Of a stretch of 64,000 nt of DNA, positions 1 to 12,959 are shown one piece after another. Location of the stretch: contig NW_004624734.1 of NCBI RefSeq assembly GCF_000247695.1, positions 15,474,444 through 15,538,443 of the forward strand. Direction: 5' to 3'. Positions within the stretch are counted from its first letter, which is position 1, and every line of letters starts with the position of its first letter. Origin of the DNA: Heterocephalus glaber. Lineage: Eukaryota; Chordata; Mammalia; Rodentia; Bathyergidae. The translations under genes and the position numbers were made by a program. Below the pieces are notes generated by a model that was not told where the DNA came from, made no database searches, and saw nothing but the letters and a program-made list of their open reading frames with translations.

Positions 1-1227
1 TTCAAGCTGTAATTGTGTCTTTGTCTGGCAATACATATTCCGTATGGACTCCTGTCTAACTCCCCCCCTAAATCATTCGAGAATCTACCTCCTACCCTTC
101 TATGAGCCTCATGACCAGTTCTTGTCATGTTCTCACTGACAAGAACAATTGGCTCCTAACTCACCTCTGCTTCCATCCATGCCCTAATCAAACAGTTAAC
201 ACAGGAGATATTCAATTCTTGAAAAAAAAGTAGGCTACAACTTTGGTCTATACTCTCTAAAAAGGGTTTGTATCACAACAATTAAAAATTCAAACACCTG
301 GCCATAATCATTAAGAATCTACATGATAAAAATTTCATCTCTCTTTCATATTTTATTTATCACTCTCCTACTAATTCCATCTCTTCACAAGCTCCTCTTT
401 CCATTCTTTGAATACGCAACAATTTCCCAATTTAAAGTCATTTGTATTTGCTATTCTGTTGGTTAAAAGGCTTTCTCCAGACCTTCTGATGATCTTTTCA
501 TTCATTCTGACTTCAGATCTCTGCTCTGACAGGTGCTCCCTGGTCAAAAGTTTTGAAGTAGAACCTCCTATGATACTTTGTAGTTTACTACACTTATGAT
601 GTTGGCTGTGAATGAAGAAAGCCTGGCCATGCCCTCTGCTACTCATATACTCATGTAGCCAGCTCCTCTGTAACTGATCCACCCCTGGGGCTAGATTTCA
701 TCAGTAGAACTAGAGAGTGACATTAGGCCGTTAGGCAATGACATTAGGCCCCCAACATTAAGCAACTTTAAGAACTCTTGCATTTGCATTCATTCAGGTC
801 CTGAATTTCCATGTCAGAATCTGGCTACCATGCTAGGGAGAAGACAGAGCAACTCGGTGGAGAAAGAAAGTGCACAGATTTTGTGGAAAACCTGAGTTCA
901 TAGGGAAAAAAATGGAACCATCCAGCTGAGCCCAGCTGCCTTCTACTCAGGCAGCTGGATATGGTCATTTGATGTCGCTTGCAGGGCCGCCAAGACCGCA
1001 CAGCTGAGCCCAGTTCAGATACTGAATCAAAAGCAAGTAAAATGTTATTTGTTTCCTTTAGGAAACTATTTTGGAGATTGTTTATTACACAACAATAAAT
1101 AATTGAGAAACTCCCATAACTTACTATACCTGTTCTCTCATTTTTTTTTCAAGACATGCATCTGTACATAGTATGTGGTTTTATATGTGTATGTACAGAC
1201 ATACACCCATATATGTTGAAATTTGCT
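1..1227. other. Unique AT-rich non-coding DNA
   Basis: No gene, RNA or repeat was recognised here. Overlapping short frames exist on both strands near 371-682 (103 codons on minus, 63 on plus), but neither resembles a known family and neither has splice or start context. Confidence 0.6.
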
Positions 1228-1350
1228 AGTTCTTGTCTCCTCCAAAATATCATGAGCTGCAAGACAGCAGATTGTGTTTTGTTCACCTTTGTATCCCTAA
1301 CATATCACAAAATGAGTGAATTCATTCATGAACCAGACACTTTCATGTAG
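1228..1350 (+). repeat. L2 LINE 3'-end relic
   Basis: The stretch reads like the conserved L2 tail: a gagctgcaagacagcag-type segment, then 'ttcacctttgtatccctaac', then a tail in 'gaattcattcatgaa'. L2 is an ancient mammalian LINE; this copy is heavily diverged and 5'-truncated. Confidence 0.55.
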
Positions 1351-2651
1351 TGGAACTGATTGATTTTTTGGTTAGGGAAAATATTTTTGTCTTTTCTTTG
1401 ATGAGTCTATAGTTCACTAAAGGCATTTATTAGCCAATGTTGCATAGATTTCTTGTTCTTCAATTGTTGAAATCATAAATACACAGGGAATTAGAAATAA
1501 GAAGAGTATTAGAAAAAGTCCAATTCAGTGTGTTTTTTGTTGGCCTGTCTATATAACTCTCCATTAAAAGAAAAATTCAATATAGTGTCCAAGTATAGAT
1601 CAATAAAAAGTAAAACTGCTCTATAAAATTTTTTTTCTTTTCCCTTCCCTAAGACATCTTCAGGGGCACTTGCTCAAAGCTGTAAGGCCCTAAGAAATAT
1701 AGTCTGATATTTACTGGTACTTTGTCAAGGACAAATTTAATAAATAAGGGAATAAATAACGAAGGTACCTCTTGCCAAATGTGGTTGGTTGGGAGGAACT
1801 GGCTCCATTCAGTTCAATTCAATTTTGTAATAATCATTCTGAAGAGAATTCTTTCTGCTACAATTTGGTTGAAGAAAAAAAATAATACAGACAGATTTAA
1901 ACCATTTGATTAAGATAGATATAATCAAGCTAATGCAAAAGCCCCTAATTGGGGATGTTAACCAATTCATACACAGTCTGTCTTGACTTTTGCAGTGTGT
2001 GTGGCCTGGCCAGCAATCAGGTTGGTAGATGAATCAGTATCTACTAATTCCTGTAACAAAGGTTTTTAAAGTCATTTCTTGTAGGCCAAGAACATAAAGG
2101 AAAACATAAACTAGGACAAATTGGGAGCTGTCATATCCAGAAATAGCCATTCATATTGTCAAAAAATATGTGTGAATAATGAGCAATTATAGTTTTGAAA
2201 AAAACCAAATATTCGGCACATTTTAATTTTTATTAATATTTACATTTTATTGTGACTTTTTAAAGATGCCTTTTTAATTTCTAGAATACTAAAGTTTCAT
2301 AAAGGATTCTTTTGTTCTACTATAGAACTTTTATTTTTAAACCTCAATGAAATGTAGGATGAGGTTAAGAAACTTTATGAATCTATGCATTTTTAAAATG
2401 ACTTATTTCTTCTTATATGAACTTTCAATTCCTAAATTTCTAAAATTTTCAATTTTAAACAGCAATGGTTACATTTTATTAATTGTATAGGACTAGAAAT
2501 TATGCACATTTTGAAACCTCTTCTAATTTTCATTAGAAACTTGTAAAATGCATTCATTATATGCTTTATTGAAGTGACATTACTTTATCTGAGTTAAACA
2601 CTTTGCTCATCATCAGAAGAAAAAATAAATGGAAGAATGGGGTTTGCTCTT
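1351..2651. other. Unique AT-rich non-coding DNA
   Basis: Very AT-rich sequence, especially 2,200-2,600, with no coding frame above about 63 codons and no recognisable repeat. Confidence 0.55.
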
Positions 2652-3064
2652 GTTATGTCTTGTATCTAGCTAGATATCCCCCAAAGCCTCATGGTCTCAT
2701 AAGCGGGACTTTTGGAAGTGACTGGGCCAAGGGTGTGTGATGCTGGATTATGGGTGTGGTAACTGAATGAGTCCACTGAATGGTTTAACATTTTGCTGGA
2801 TTTGGATAATGAGAAAGCCCACCTTGGTGTGGGTGGCACCAATCAATAGGCTTATAGCCTGAATGGAATAAAAAGGCAAATGAAGGCTCACTGGTCACTG
2901 TCTCCTGCTTGTGTGCCATGAACTGTTTCTCCTCTGCCATGCCATCCTACCTTGGAGGCAGCCAACTATGAAAAACCTCTACAAGCTGTGAGCTAAAAGA
3001 AACCTTTCCTCCTTTAATTTCTGGGTGTTGGGTATTTTATCTCAGAAATTAGAATGTAACTAAG
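2652..3064 (+). mobile_element. Solo LTR, ERVL-MaLR type (ORR1/MTD/MLT1-like)
   Basis: The block begins with a 'tgttatgtcttgtatc' start and a 'tcccccaaagcctcatg' segment. It ends in the typical MaLR 3' part: 'gtgagctaaaagaaacctt', 'tcctcctttaa', a 'gggtattttatctcag' segment and 'atgtaactaagg'. No internal retroviral sequence follows, so it is a solitary LTR. The subfamily is not certain. Confidence 0.7.
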
Positions 3065-4095
3065 GTAGATTTCTTGCCTGGTTTCAAATCCTGAGGTGTG
3101 TTTCCAAATAAGTCTACAACCCTAGGCTTGCAAGGTCATTAAAATACTTCAAATTTAATTGTTTTACGTTTCATCCATGATAGGTGAAAACTAAGGTGTA
3201 AAGAGGTTAAGTGATGTGGTGAATTAAGTAAGAATATTTGTGCCAGGCCTAGAAAAATAATTCAGGACATTTGTTTCAAATAAGGAAAGTTTTTGTCCCA
3301 TGCACAACCACACACATACACACATGTATACAGATGCTTAGATAAACATATGTATACATGCACAAAACTAATCATACCCACTCTCCATTTGTGCCTTTCT
3401 ATTTGTTTGCAAATATAACAAAATATGACTTTTGTGTAAAACAGAAAGCCTTTCTCCTTTGCACTTGAACTAATTGTTATATGCACTCATAGCTACTACC
3501 TGGCTGCCACACACCTGTGGCATCCTGGCCATTGTCTGAATTTTCACTGGTGCCTACGGAGTGCCCCTTTGTACTTACTATTATTACTTCGCTCCAGGTT
3601 TCACAAAATTAACCACCTAAGGAGAGTCCTCCCTTGAAAATTTCAATCTGTCTTTTCATCTCCTATTCCTCCTTTTCGAAGATAAACAATATGTTTTGCT
3701 TACATGAAAAAGATAGAAAAACTCTTCCTTTGCCTCAACTAACTACTGTAACGAACGTCATAATCTCCTTCCATACTATTACGAAAGAGGGGCTGTTGCT
3801 CCTGCGTCGGACAGCCCTACACTTGTGGTTTGGAGTTCAAAGTACTCTCCTTTTTCCTTCAACTCATATCTTTACAGTAACTTTATCTTTTGTATAATAA
3901 ACCTTTGTCTTGTATTGGCTCTTAAGGAAGTAGAGTGTGTGTGTGTATATTGTGTGTGTGTTTGTGTCTCAATGGACTCAAATATACTCATTGCATGATT
4001 TAATTATATTAATATATACACATTTATGTGTATGAATTGCATTTAATTATGTGTGTTCTAGTTAGTTATCACTTTAACTTTTCCTCCATGAGATA
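3065..4095. other. Unique DNA with short TG tracts
   Basis: No gene recognised. Imperfect TG/TA-rich simple sequence lies near 3,930-3,970 and 4,010-4,055. A 74-codon minus frame (3,262-3,486) and an 87-codon plus frame (3,634-3,897) have no recognisable homology. Confidence 0.5.
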
Positions 4096-4099
4096 ATTG

Positions 4100-4345
4100 T
4101 CACTAAGAAGGACAGTTCTCACATTGTTCTCTTCCAAGGTTCTTTCTCTTTATTTACACTTACCATTGAAGTTTTACTTATGTATATGATCCTTTTACTT
4201 ATGTATATGATACTTAGAATAGTATCTTTTGTTAATACAATGCAAGATCTCTGAGGATAAGGATCATATTCCCTCAACTTTCATCTGTACTCCCCAAGAC
4301 CAAACAAATGCCAGGCATTGAGTCATTATTCAATAAACAATAAAC
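4100..4345 (+). repeat. L2 LINE 3'-end relic with a 21-bp tandem duplication
   Basis: The L2-like tail is visible as 'gatctctgaggataagg', a 'catctgtactccccaaga' segment, 'atgccaggcattgagtc' and an ATTCAATAAAC end. Within it a 19-bp word (4,172-4,190) is repeated exactly at 4,193-4,211, a 21-bp tandem duplication. Confidence 0.55.
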
Positions 4346-5990
4346 AGTTTATTGCATGACTAATGAAAGAACAAAAAATGTTGGTTTTCCTAGTAAAGCC
4401 AAACAAATATTTTACTAATTTTCCAAGAAAAACTTGGGAATAATTATACCTTTGTCCCAAATACTCTCCTACGGAATTTACTGAAACCACTGTGGTGTTG
4501 AATAAATCATTACTTTGAAGAGTTAGATGTATTAGGCTATACCTTGTCCATCATAAGGCAATCTAGTGAATTAAGCAGAAGTGATGGGAAAAAGATTCAG
4601 AGGTACAGCTGATGTGCCAAGAACTAGGTTTTTCATAAAGAGCCAGAGATTTAAGTGAGCAAAACTTTGGGAATTCAAACCACCAATGTAAAGAGTTTTT
4701 CCCATGAGAAGCAAAATAGGAATCTGGCATTCAAACATTAAGGCACAAATAAAGCAGCCCACCAGAGGCTTAAATGGTTCCCAAAATACTTCTCAACTAT
4801 TTTTAGAAATATAAGGACATTTTTGGTTGGGATCATAACAGAGTAGTGCTCCTGGAATTTCATATGTTAGGATAGTGACAACCAAATGCTCTGTAAAACC
4901 GTGGCGGAGCAATGAAGTTTCCTTGGCTTAAATATCAAGAGGATCCCCTTAGAACAACATAGTAAGTCCAAGATCATATTGAACACAGGATTTCAAACGT
5001 TCCTCTGATGTTGTAGCAACAAGCATAGTGCCTGACCTGCATGTTGGAAATGGAATTCAATTGCTTGCCAGGGACAGGACAGAATTACAGGAATGCATAA
5101 ATGTATGAATTTATACTCACTGGTGAAACAAGAGGAAGGAACTATCATGTCTGAGCAGAGATGGGAAAGGGCAATCTGTTGTCAGTTATTTAAAAAAAAA
5201 GGAAAGGAGAAACTAATCAGACTTTACAAGTTACAGAGAACAGAGTGGTGACCACAAGTGGAAAGAAATAATACAATTTGATAATGAGGTAAATTCTAAT
5301 TTCAATGTCCTATTAAATACAAATACTGGAAGCAGATTTAGTGGGTAATTCCAGGGCTTTCTGCTACCACAATGGTAGCCATAAAGTCCCAGATGGACCT
5401 TGAGAAATGCAAGACATCTTTATGCATGCATTTTAGAAGGTAAGGGGTTAAAGAAAAAGGATAAAATAAATAAGGGAACTCACTGCACTGTGGTTTTCAA
5501 ACTCTGAGACCTAAGGAATGTCCTCTGCAATGGAGACATTCTTTAGTCAGACTCAGTGTAACAGCTCTCAAGCAGCGGGGCAATTGTATTGATCCTAAAG
5601 AAATGTCTGGTTAATTTTTCACAAGGTGTAGATCCCCCCAAATCAATAACTTTCTGCTGTATCTTTATTCCTCCAAATAAACTGTGTCTGTCCAAGAAAC
5701 TTGATTCTTAAGCTCAGTTGGATTCATAAAACATTCACAGACACACAGTACAAAAGAAATGTAAGCTTTCCCTAGGAGTGGCAAGTACTTAACCTCAACA
5801 CAGGACAAAGGCTCCTTCCTGTTTGATATATTCTTGTCCTTGGACAGAAATTAGCAGGGGCTGTGATTTCTGAGATGCATATGCTTCTTTTACACATTGC
5901 TTCTCTTCTTGAAAGGAAAGAAGCTTCAATAGAAAATATGAAAATATTAAGTGCTTTTCTGGAAAGTGGAAACTAACCAAATACGTTTTG
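4346..5990. other. Unique non-coding DNA
   Basis: No gene, RNA or clear repeat recognised. A 79-codon minus frame (5,795-6,034) runs into the SINE that follows and is not credible as a gene. Confidence 0.5.
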
Positions 5991-6004
5991 AAGAATCCAG
6001 GATT

Positions 6005-6043
6005 AGGGCCAGGAATTTTGATTCCCAGTACCAAAAAAAAAAA
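6005..6043 (+). mobile_element. 5'-truncated ID SINE with A-tail
   Basis: Only the 3' end of an ID element is present: a diverged B box ('ttgattcccagtacc') followed by 13 A. It is bounded by matching target-site copies, 5,991-6,004 and 6,044-6,057 (13 of 14 bases identical), marking L1-driven retroposition of a truncated copy. Confidence 0.75.
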
Positions 6044-6214
6044 AAGAATCTAGGATTATTGGGATGGGTGTTAGAAATATATTCTTCTATACTTTCATTT
6101 GTCAAGATCAGTGTATAGCAATAATTATTTTTAAGTTATAAAACATATTTTGGGAACAGTATTAAAATTCTACGAAATATTAAAACTTCAGAAAATCAGT
6201 GAACGATTTCTATT

Positions 6215-6305
6215 CTCTCATTTTACAAAGGAAGATAGTAGTGCTCAGAGAGGTTAAGCATTTTCCTAAGGTCACATAGTAAAGGTTTCATTCATTAAAT
6301 TGGAA
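6215..6305 (-). repeat. MIR SINE relic
   Basis: In plus orientation the text reads 'ctcattttacaaaggaag', then 'gctcagagaggttaagc', then 'ttcctaaggtcacatagta', the well-known antisense MIR core. The copy is ancient and partial. Confidence 0.75.
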
Positions 6306-6309
6306 ATGC

Positions 6310-9300
6310 CAGTTTGAAAAGAAATCAATGAACACTTATTTATCAAAGACAAGGAGTGTACAAGGTTGGTAACTACATTGCTGACTGGAATAGATGTGCA
6401 ATTCAAGAACTCAAATAATAGATACAAGATAGAGAAGATAAAAATCACCACTCTGCAAATGTATTAGAAATGTTGGAAAAGCTTCTAACTTTGTCTAAAT
6501 ATCACTAGTGACTCTTTCTTCTAAAAATCACATAATTTTGGCAAGTAAAACTGGTCATTGCTACTTAGATGCTTCTTAGGATTTCGACCTCGTTGGTATA
6601 AAAATACCCAGCACAGCTTCAGATACCTCCAATAAAACATGTACAAGCAATTTATTGCCAAAGCATATAGATGTCATTTCAAAGACATTCAAAAAAAAGA
6701 AAGAATTAAAAGTTATCAGATAATCCGCTGACTAATTACTTCACGATTTTCCTGGGGTCCAACAACTTTTCTTATAATTTTCATTCTTTTCTTGTCCCCG
6801 TGTTTAGAGATGTATATGTGCCTAGGTGTGTATGTAAATGCACGTGGACTTGAAAATGTCTCAGATAAGAACAGAGATACTTAGCCTAGCATCAAAAGAT
6901 GCTTGAAATAAGATAACTTCTATTTGAGTATTCTTAGTTCCCTTACTTTGTTAATATTTTGAAGATTAAAGAAATAGGAAAAGTTACTAAAACCAGTTAC
7001 AACCTCTATTGGTTTCTACTATTGCTTTTATCTTATGTGTGTTGAAACAGCCATATGACAAAAGCTTTGTTCCCAGCTTGCTGCTACTGGAAGCAGCAGG
7101 GGCTATAGGGAAACTTCCAGTCATCAAAAGGGTGGGATCCCAAGACAGTGGAATCTGAAGACAGTGGGATCCCAGGCCCTTGCTTTGTGTCTTTTGCTTC
7201 CAGATCATGAGGTGAAAGGTTTTGGTCCATCGAATGCTCCCGCTGTGATATGCCACCAGAATCCTAAAACAACAGGGCCAACAGATCCTGGACAACATCC
7301 TCTAAACATGTGATCTAAAACTTTTCGCTTTATAGGTTGATTATCTCACATATTTGTTTTCATGGAAGAAAGCTATTACAGTTTTCAACTGGGATTCTCT
7401 GCCTCATTTAACAAAGGTACAGTTTAAAATATGATCAAGAACAAACTCTAGAGGCCCTTTTTTTCTCAGAAAATAGTGCCCAGCATTCTTTACTATGGAT
7501 TTTAGGAGTATTTAGGAAGAGAGAGAGAGAAAAAGTTAGGGCTTCGATGTCTTGTATCCCAGAGGCTATTATGGAAGCACTGGAGGTAAACTCTTCCTAG
7601 AGTCTGTTCTTAGTCAAGTTAGCTCTATCAAAATATCATCATTTATTTCTAACAGAATGTAGTTTTTAATTGAGAACTAGGCTCCCATCTCATTTCTGGT
7701 ACAATCCACTTAAAAATAAAAATTCCTGTAGGAGATTTGCATGGACCCTTATAATCTAAATCACCTAGAATTCTAATTTATTAAAAATAAATTGAGAATG
7801 CATGTTCCTGATTTCCATACTACATCCCATGAAGACCAAAACCATGGGACTCATGCACTTTTGTGGGGTGTTTACTTGTAGCTACCAGCTCTCAGCCCAC
7901 GGGTCCTAGGAGCAGACAGGAAAGAGCTTGGTGAAGAGTCGCCCTCTTGAGGAACTTAGTGACCTAGAATACCTGTTTTGCTTATTTAATCTGAAACTAT
8001 TAACTGATGCTCAACTAATTTTCTGACTACACAGATACTCAAAATATTTTAAATCTGTAATTTGGGGGTAATAGAAACACTGAAGATCATTAAATGCATA
8101 AATGGAATAGGAACTAATAACATACCACTGAAAAGGCAACTTAAACACGTGTCTACACACAAATGCATGCACACAAACAGCAAAATGGAACACAACTTTT
8201 GAAAGTGTGATTAGCTGTTAACAATTTATTATCATTTCTAGAACCTTATAAAATTATTAGGCAGATACCCTTTAAACAAAAAAGAACATGTCTCCTTAAA
8301 CTCCTCTTAGATATTTTATATCTTTTACATTTTAGATCTTTTACATCTGTATCTTGTTAATGGTCCAAGTATGTGTGCAAAGAGGTGGCTAATAATTCTT
8401 CTTGTGTACCGAAAAGTACTAAGGGTGAAGATCTCTTCGTCTTTTAATTGTCAACCCATCCATTTGAAAAATAGCATTTCAGAGATTTCACTGATGTTCC
8501 ATCACCCCCTTAACTAGATTGATCTAGAAGTAGCACCAACCAACATGCCTCATATTTCACTGACCAACAACAATTCCTTGACGATAGCCTTACTTCAAAA
8601 GAAATCACAGAATTTGGTGAGCACTAAAGGTTTCTACCACCTAGACCTTCTTCACGTCCGAGTTTTAGTTGTAAGTAAAGAGCTGAGCATTTTCTGAGGA
8701 TGCCTCAAGTCTCAGACATATTTGGACTGGTACCCAGTTGGAACTCTAATTGAGCATCATAAAATGCAACAAAGATCAAATTTAAACACATATTTATCTC
8801 CTGGTAATAAAATATAAAGAATCAGTTAGCAATTTGTGTAACATCCAGTTGGCCAAAAGGCAAAATGTATTTAATGTAATTGGGTTTATTGATAAGAGAT
8901 CATATCATAGAGATGGAGTTTTCATTCATACTTGACTTTGCTAATTTGATTATGTCACTGTGCTTAGTGTATTCCTCTGAACATTGCAGCTCACACCACA
9001 ACACTCACTATAACTTGCTTCACAATTTGTGAAACTGAATGAAATCAGAGCTGAGAAAATCTTTGGAAAATGTAAATTGCTAGATAAATATAAAACACTC
9101 TACTTTGATGACTCCATGAGTATTCTCAAATTTAAATGTTCAATATTGTTTATTGACTTTCAGAAGACTGTTAAGTGTTAGAACTGTAGTTTAGACCTCA
9201 AATATGTTTAATCTAAAATTCTCTATCTTTTCATGGGAAGAGCAAAATCTTCAGTTTCTAGTTCAAGTTCTGCCATAGAAATACTCAAAGAAGTACAATA

Positions 9301-10070
9301 CTCATATATCTAATTTTGAAAACTAGCTAGTTAAAATTACATTTGTACTGCTACAAATATCTATGTTTTTCCTCCATAATCATGTTGCTGAGAAAATAGA
9401 TCATTTGGACAAATCTGTTTATGTTGGGAAAAATCATTTAAAATGCATAACTCATTAGAAGTAATTTATTTTATTGCAAGTGAATTTAGGAAGCTATTTT
9501 TTAATGCATTCTTTCCCACTGTGTCTCTCTGTCTCTGACTCTGCCCCTCCCACCCTGATCTGTCTCTCTCTTTCTCCTTTTTTAAACAGCATACCCAGGA
9601 CAAGTAAAGGTGATGCTATGAGGTTACGAACGCCCCAACAAACATCCTTCTGCTAGCATCATCTGAGTGGTTATTGATTTTGTGTTGATTGCTGCTTTTC
9701 CTTTATTCTGTCACTTCTGAAAACTTAAGAAGAGGTCTGAACAGCAATATTTTCTCACTACACTTTTAATTACCCATAAAAGTACAAAATTTTTGCTGTA
9801 TAGTTAAAGGAAGATCTGAAGCTTAATACCTTATGGAGAAAATATTTATACTCTGGTGCTTTTGGAGCAGAGACATTTCCAGCATTTTAGACTTGTGAGA
9901 ATGCAGTATACAATGTATTTGTAAAAATCATAAAGCTTCCCCCAAATCTGCTCCCTGGTAATGACAGTTGCCTTATTTACAGATATGTATTACCTCTATA
10001 ATAACTCTAAATAAATCTCTTAACATAAAGAAGGATAAATTTGAGTCATTTTAGAAAAATAGGTGCTACT
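6310..10070. other. Mostly unique non-coding DNA
   Basis: Long AT-rich stretch without recognisable genes. 7,690-7,850 faintly resembles a MER5-type hAT relic ('aaatcacctagaattct'), too weak to list alone. A TC-rich segment lies at 9,515-9,580. The 103-codon minus frame at 6,987-7,298 and the 60-codon plus frame at 9,474-9,656 are unrecognised and probably chance. Confidence 0.5.
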
Positions 10071-10077
10071 TGATACA

Positions 10078-10310
10078 ACAATGTTAAGTGAAATAAATCA
10101 TATATAAAATGTTAAATGTCACATGATTTCACTTATAAGGGAAACCCATAATATAAATAATTTAAAGAGCAAAATAAAAGTTAGCTTGCAGGAAACAAGG
10201 AGGTAGAGTTTGTGAAAATGGGACAGGGACCTGGGGATGAGGAAAGACAGGAGGGTGAGAAAGGGAAAGGAGAGTAAAATTGATTTTAAAAATATATATA
10301 TTTATATAAA
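10078..10310 (+). mobile_element. L1 3'-UTR fragment (type B)
   Basis: The segment starts with 'atgttaagtgaaataaatca' and continues with the 'gatttcacttataaggga', 'taaagagcaaaataaaag' and purine-rich 'gggaaaggagagtaaaat' blocks found in the other L1 3' ends of this window (23,045 and 30,240). It is 5'-truncated just past the ORF2 end. Confidence 0.75.
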
Positions 10311-11040
10311 TCTAATTATTATGTATCATAATCATACACTAATTTAGAAATTCAAGTCTCTTAACAGATACGAGTTATTTTAACAGACCTTCAATGGAAT
10401 CATGGATAATTCCTCTGCATCCTAACACTTGGTCAATATGTCCAAACTGTCTTCTTCCACAGTATGACTTGGAGCCATCAAGCAGTGTAATGTGATGAGT
10501 GTCCCACACAACAGGGTAATTATGATATCTGTCACAGGCACAAGTTACCTTTTCTTCTCCATTGGGAAAAAGGGAAGAGTTGATTTATTTTCTCTGTCTC
10601 ACACTCATTCCAATGCAGAGTCACTGCATGCAGAGTGATTTGCTTCCTTAGATTTTCCAGGTAGTCATCTTGCTGTTCTATCGCTATGCAAATCCAGCTT
10701 TAAGAAAATATAAGGAGAGTGACTTGGACCTAAAAGGAGATCTTAAAAATGAAATGTCACATTTTTGTTGATCATGATGGTGGTCTTGGCTTCTCACAAA
10801 CACTTCTTTTAATGAGAAAAACGTTAACTAGAAAGAATGTAAGGCTCAGATTTCCTCCATCTTCAGCTTCATTTGGCTTAGCAAAACAAAAATTTTGTCA
10901 TCTAACAACTCTAACAAAGCCTTTTCAGCTGTATTTGGCAAGAGAAAACGATCTTATCAAATACTGTCTAGAATGTTAGTAATCTTTCCTCAGTCATGTC
11001 AAAGCACTCAATAAATTAACTTTATCCATTAAAAGATTAG
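10311..11040. other. Unique non-coding DNA
   Basis: TA-rich junction after the L1 tail, then unique sequence with no recognisable feature. A 76-codon plus frame (10,749-10,979) is unrecognised. Confidence 0.5.
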
Positions 11041-11044
11041 TGGT

Positions 11045-11500
11045 TGTGGCAGACTAAAAGGGACCACAAAATTTTTACTATATAACCCACTGAGAATACA
11101 GTCCATGTACTATTGACTTAAATCTAGGAAGCATACGGGCCTGCTTTCACCAATAGAATAGAAGGAAGTTTATTGATAAGCTAGTTTTCTGGCCAAGGAT
11201 TAGGAGACTTGCTGCTTCCATTTCCTTTCCTTGAACCATTTGCTTTTGGATTCCTTATCAAGATGTAAAAAGTCCTTTTACCCTGTTGCAGAGGCTACAT
11301 AGACAGATTCTGAGACTATAGAAAGGGAAAGAGTTCCAGTAAAGTCTAAACTTCCAACCATCTTGCCACCTGACACACGAGGAAAGTGAGGAAAGCTGTT
11401 TTGGACCCTCTAGACAAACAGACTCTAGCTCAGTGTAACCAGTTGGTTATACCAAGAAGAATTTCCCAGGGGAGGCTTGAACACATTCCAGATCTAGATA
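11045..11500 (+). mobile_element. Probable MLT1-type (ERVL-MaLR) LTR
   Basis: The order of short segments ('gtggcagactaaaaggg', 'caccaatagaatagaagg', 'cttttggattccttatca', 'tgtaaaaagtccttttacc') matches an old MLT1-like LTR. Similarity fades toward the 3' end, so the right boundary is approximate. Confidence 0.5.
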
Positions 11501-11504
11501 ATCC

Positions 11505-12950
11505 TAAGAGATAGTAAAATGACTGCTCCCCCAAAATGATTAATTTTGGAAAGGAATAGTGAATATTGCATTTTCATTTTCTGGGAATACTTAGTGTATA
11601 AACCTGGCACATTTTGAGAGTGTCAGAGAATTTTTTGAGTGGATACATAGAAGATTATAGAAATAGATTCTTCAATAATGGAAAGATTAATAAAAGTATG
11701 AGAGTTTCATTTATTTGTTGAATTATTGAATAAAAGAATGTGATTATATCATCCTAGTTCCAAAGTTTATGTAAAAAGGAAGTCTGGATAAAGAAACATT
11801 CTTCATCTAATGTGAGGTCAAGTCCTAATGCCAGAACAAAAACACATTAAAAAATCACCCTTAACCAATCTTAAAATATTGGTAATAAAATGGTATTTTT
11901 GGTTTTGTACACTCTAAAAGAATTGGAATAAATTTTTACTCTACATAAAAATGTTTGTTTAAATGGATGAAACTCAACTTTTACTAGGAAACATTCACAG
12001 AAGAGACACATAGAAATAGTATGTTAGTATCTCACATCCCATTCCTCTCCCTAGCAGAGCCACCATGTACAACTATTCCATATATAAACTGTGCAGCCCT
12101 GGATATTTCCACCCACTTCAGCTATTATGTGAAAGACATCTCCAGGACTTCTGCAGGGTGTAACCTGCACAATGATGCACTGTCTTTCTGCTCCCCATAT
12201 CATTATTATTGGATATTATAGAAACAATTCCCCCAATATTTGCATTTGTATCTTCTTTGATCTTAGGAAAAATCTCTCAGTTACTTCCTCCTTTTATTGC
12301 CAAAACTATTTTTCAGACAGTGGATATGTACGCATAGCGGGTTATTGAACAGAACTGACAAGCAGTCAGGGAAGCAATATAAATGAGCTGAGAAAACACA
12401 GATTATACCATTCACTTCTTCTCAGAGTATAAATGAAATGATCACAGCACTAAACTACAATCAGGTTTTGCCTTGCTCCTTCATTAACCACTTGCCAGGG
12501 ATGCTGGCATCTGACCATGCTGAGTGCAGTGGTCACTTCCTAATCTTCATGTCATTTGAACTCCCATTTGAATAAATTTTCATTTCTTGTTCTCCTTTTT
12601 CTTCATTGGCTGTTTATTCATGTCTACTACAATGGATTTTCTTCAATTACCCCTCATATTTTACCAACTCTGCACATTATATACTTCATATTGTATACTG
12701 CAAACTTGTACTAATAAAAACAATAACAGAAAAAAATGGGATCCACTTCTCAGATCTCTCACTTAATCACATGGTTCTAAGCAATAACTTTGTATACTAA
12801 ATTTCCTTCCATTCTCTCTCTCTTCTCTTAAGATTTGTATAAAATCGTCTACTTGATGTATCCTCTTAATGTCTAATAACCATATAATAATAAATGTCTC
12901 AACTTTATCACATACAAAACTAAATTTCTAATATTGCCACCATGCTGAAA
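11505..12950. other. Unique AT-rich non-coding DNA
   Basis: No gene, RNA or strong repeat recognised; small frames of 64-66 codons only. Part of 12,600-12,950 may be very old LINE sequence leading into the L2 that follows. Confidence 0.45.
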
Positions 12951-12959
12951 CAATTTCTT

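Noticed and set aside
371..682. 103-codon minus-strand frame overlapping a plus frame
   Set aside because: Unrecognised and without coding-like features; probably chance.
6987..7298. 103-codon minus-strand frame
   Set aside because: No known family, no homology to neighbouring repeats, and length within chance for a 64-kb window.
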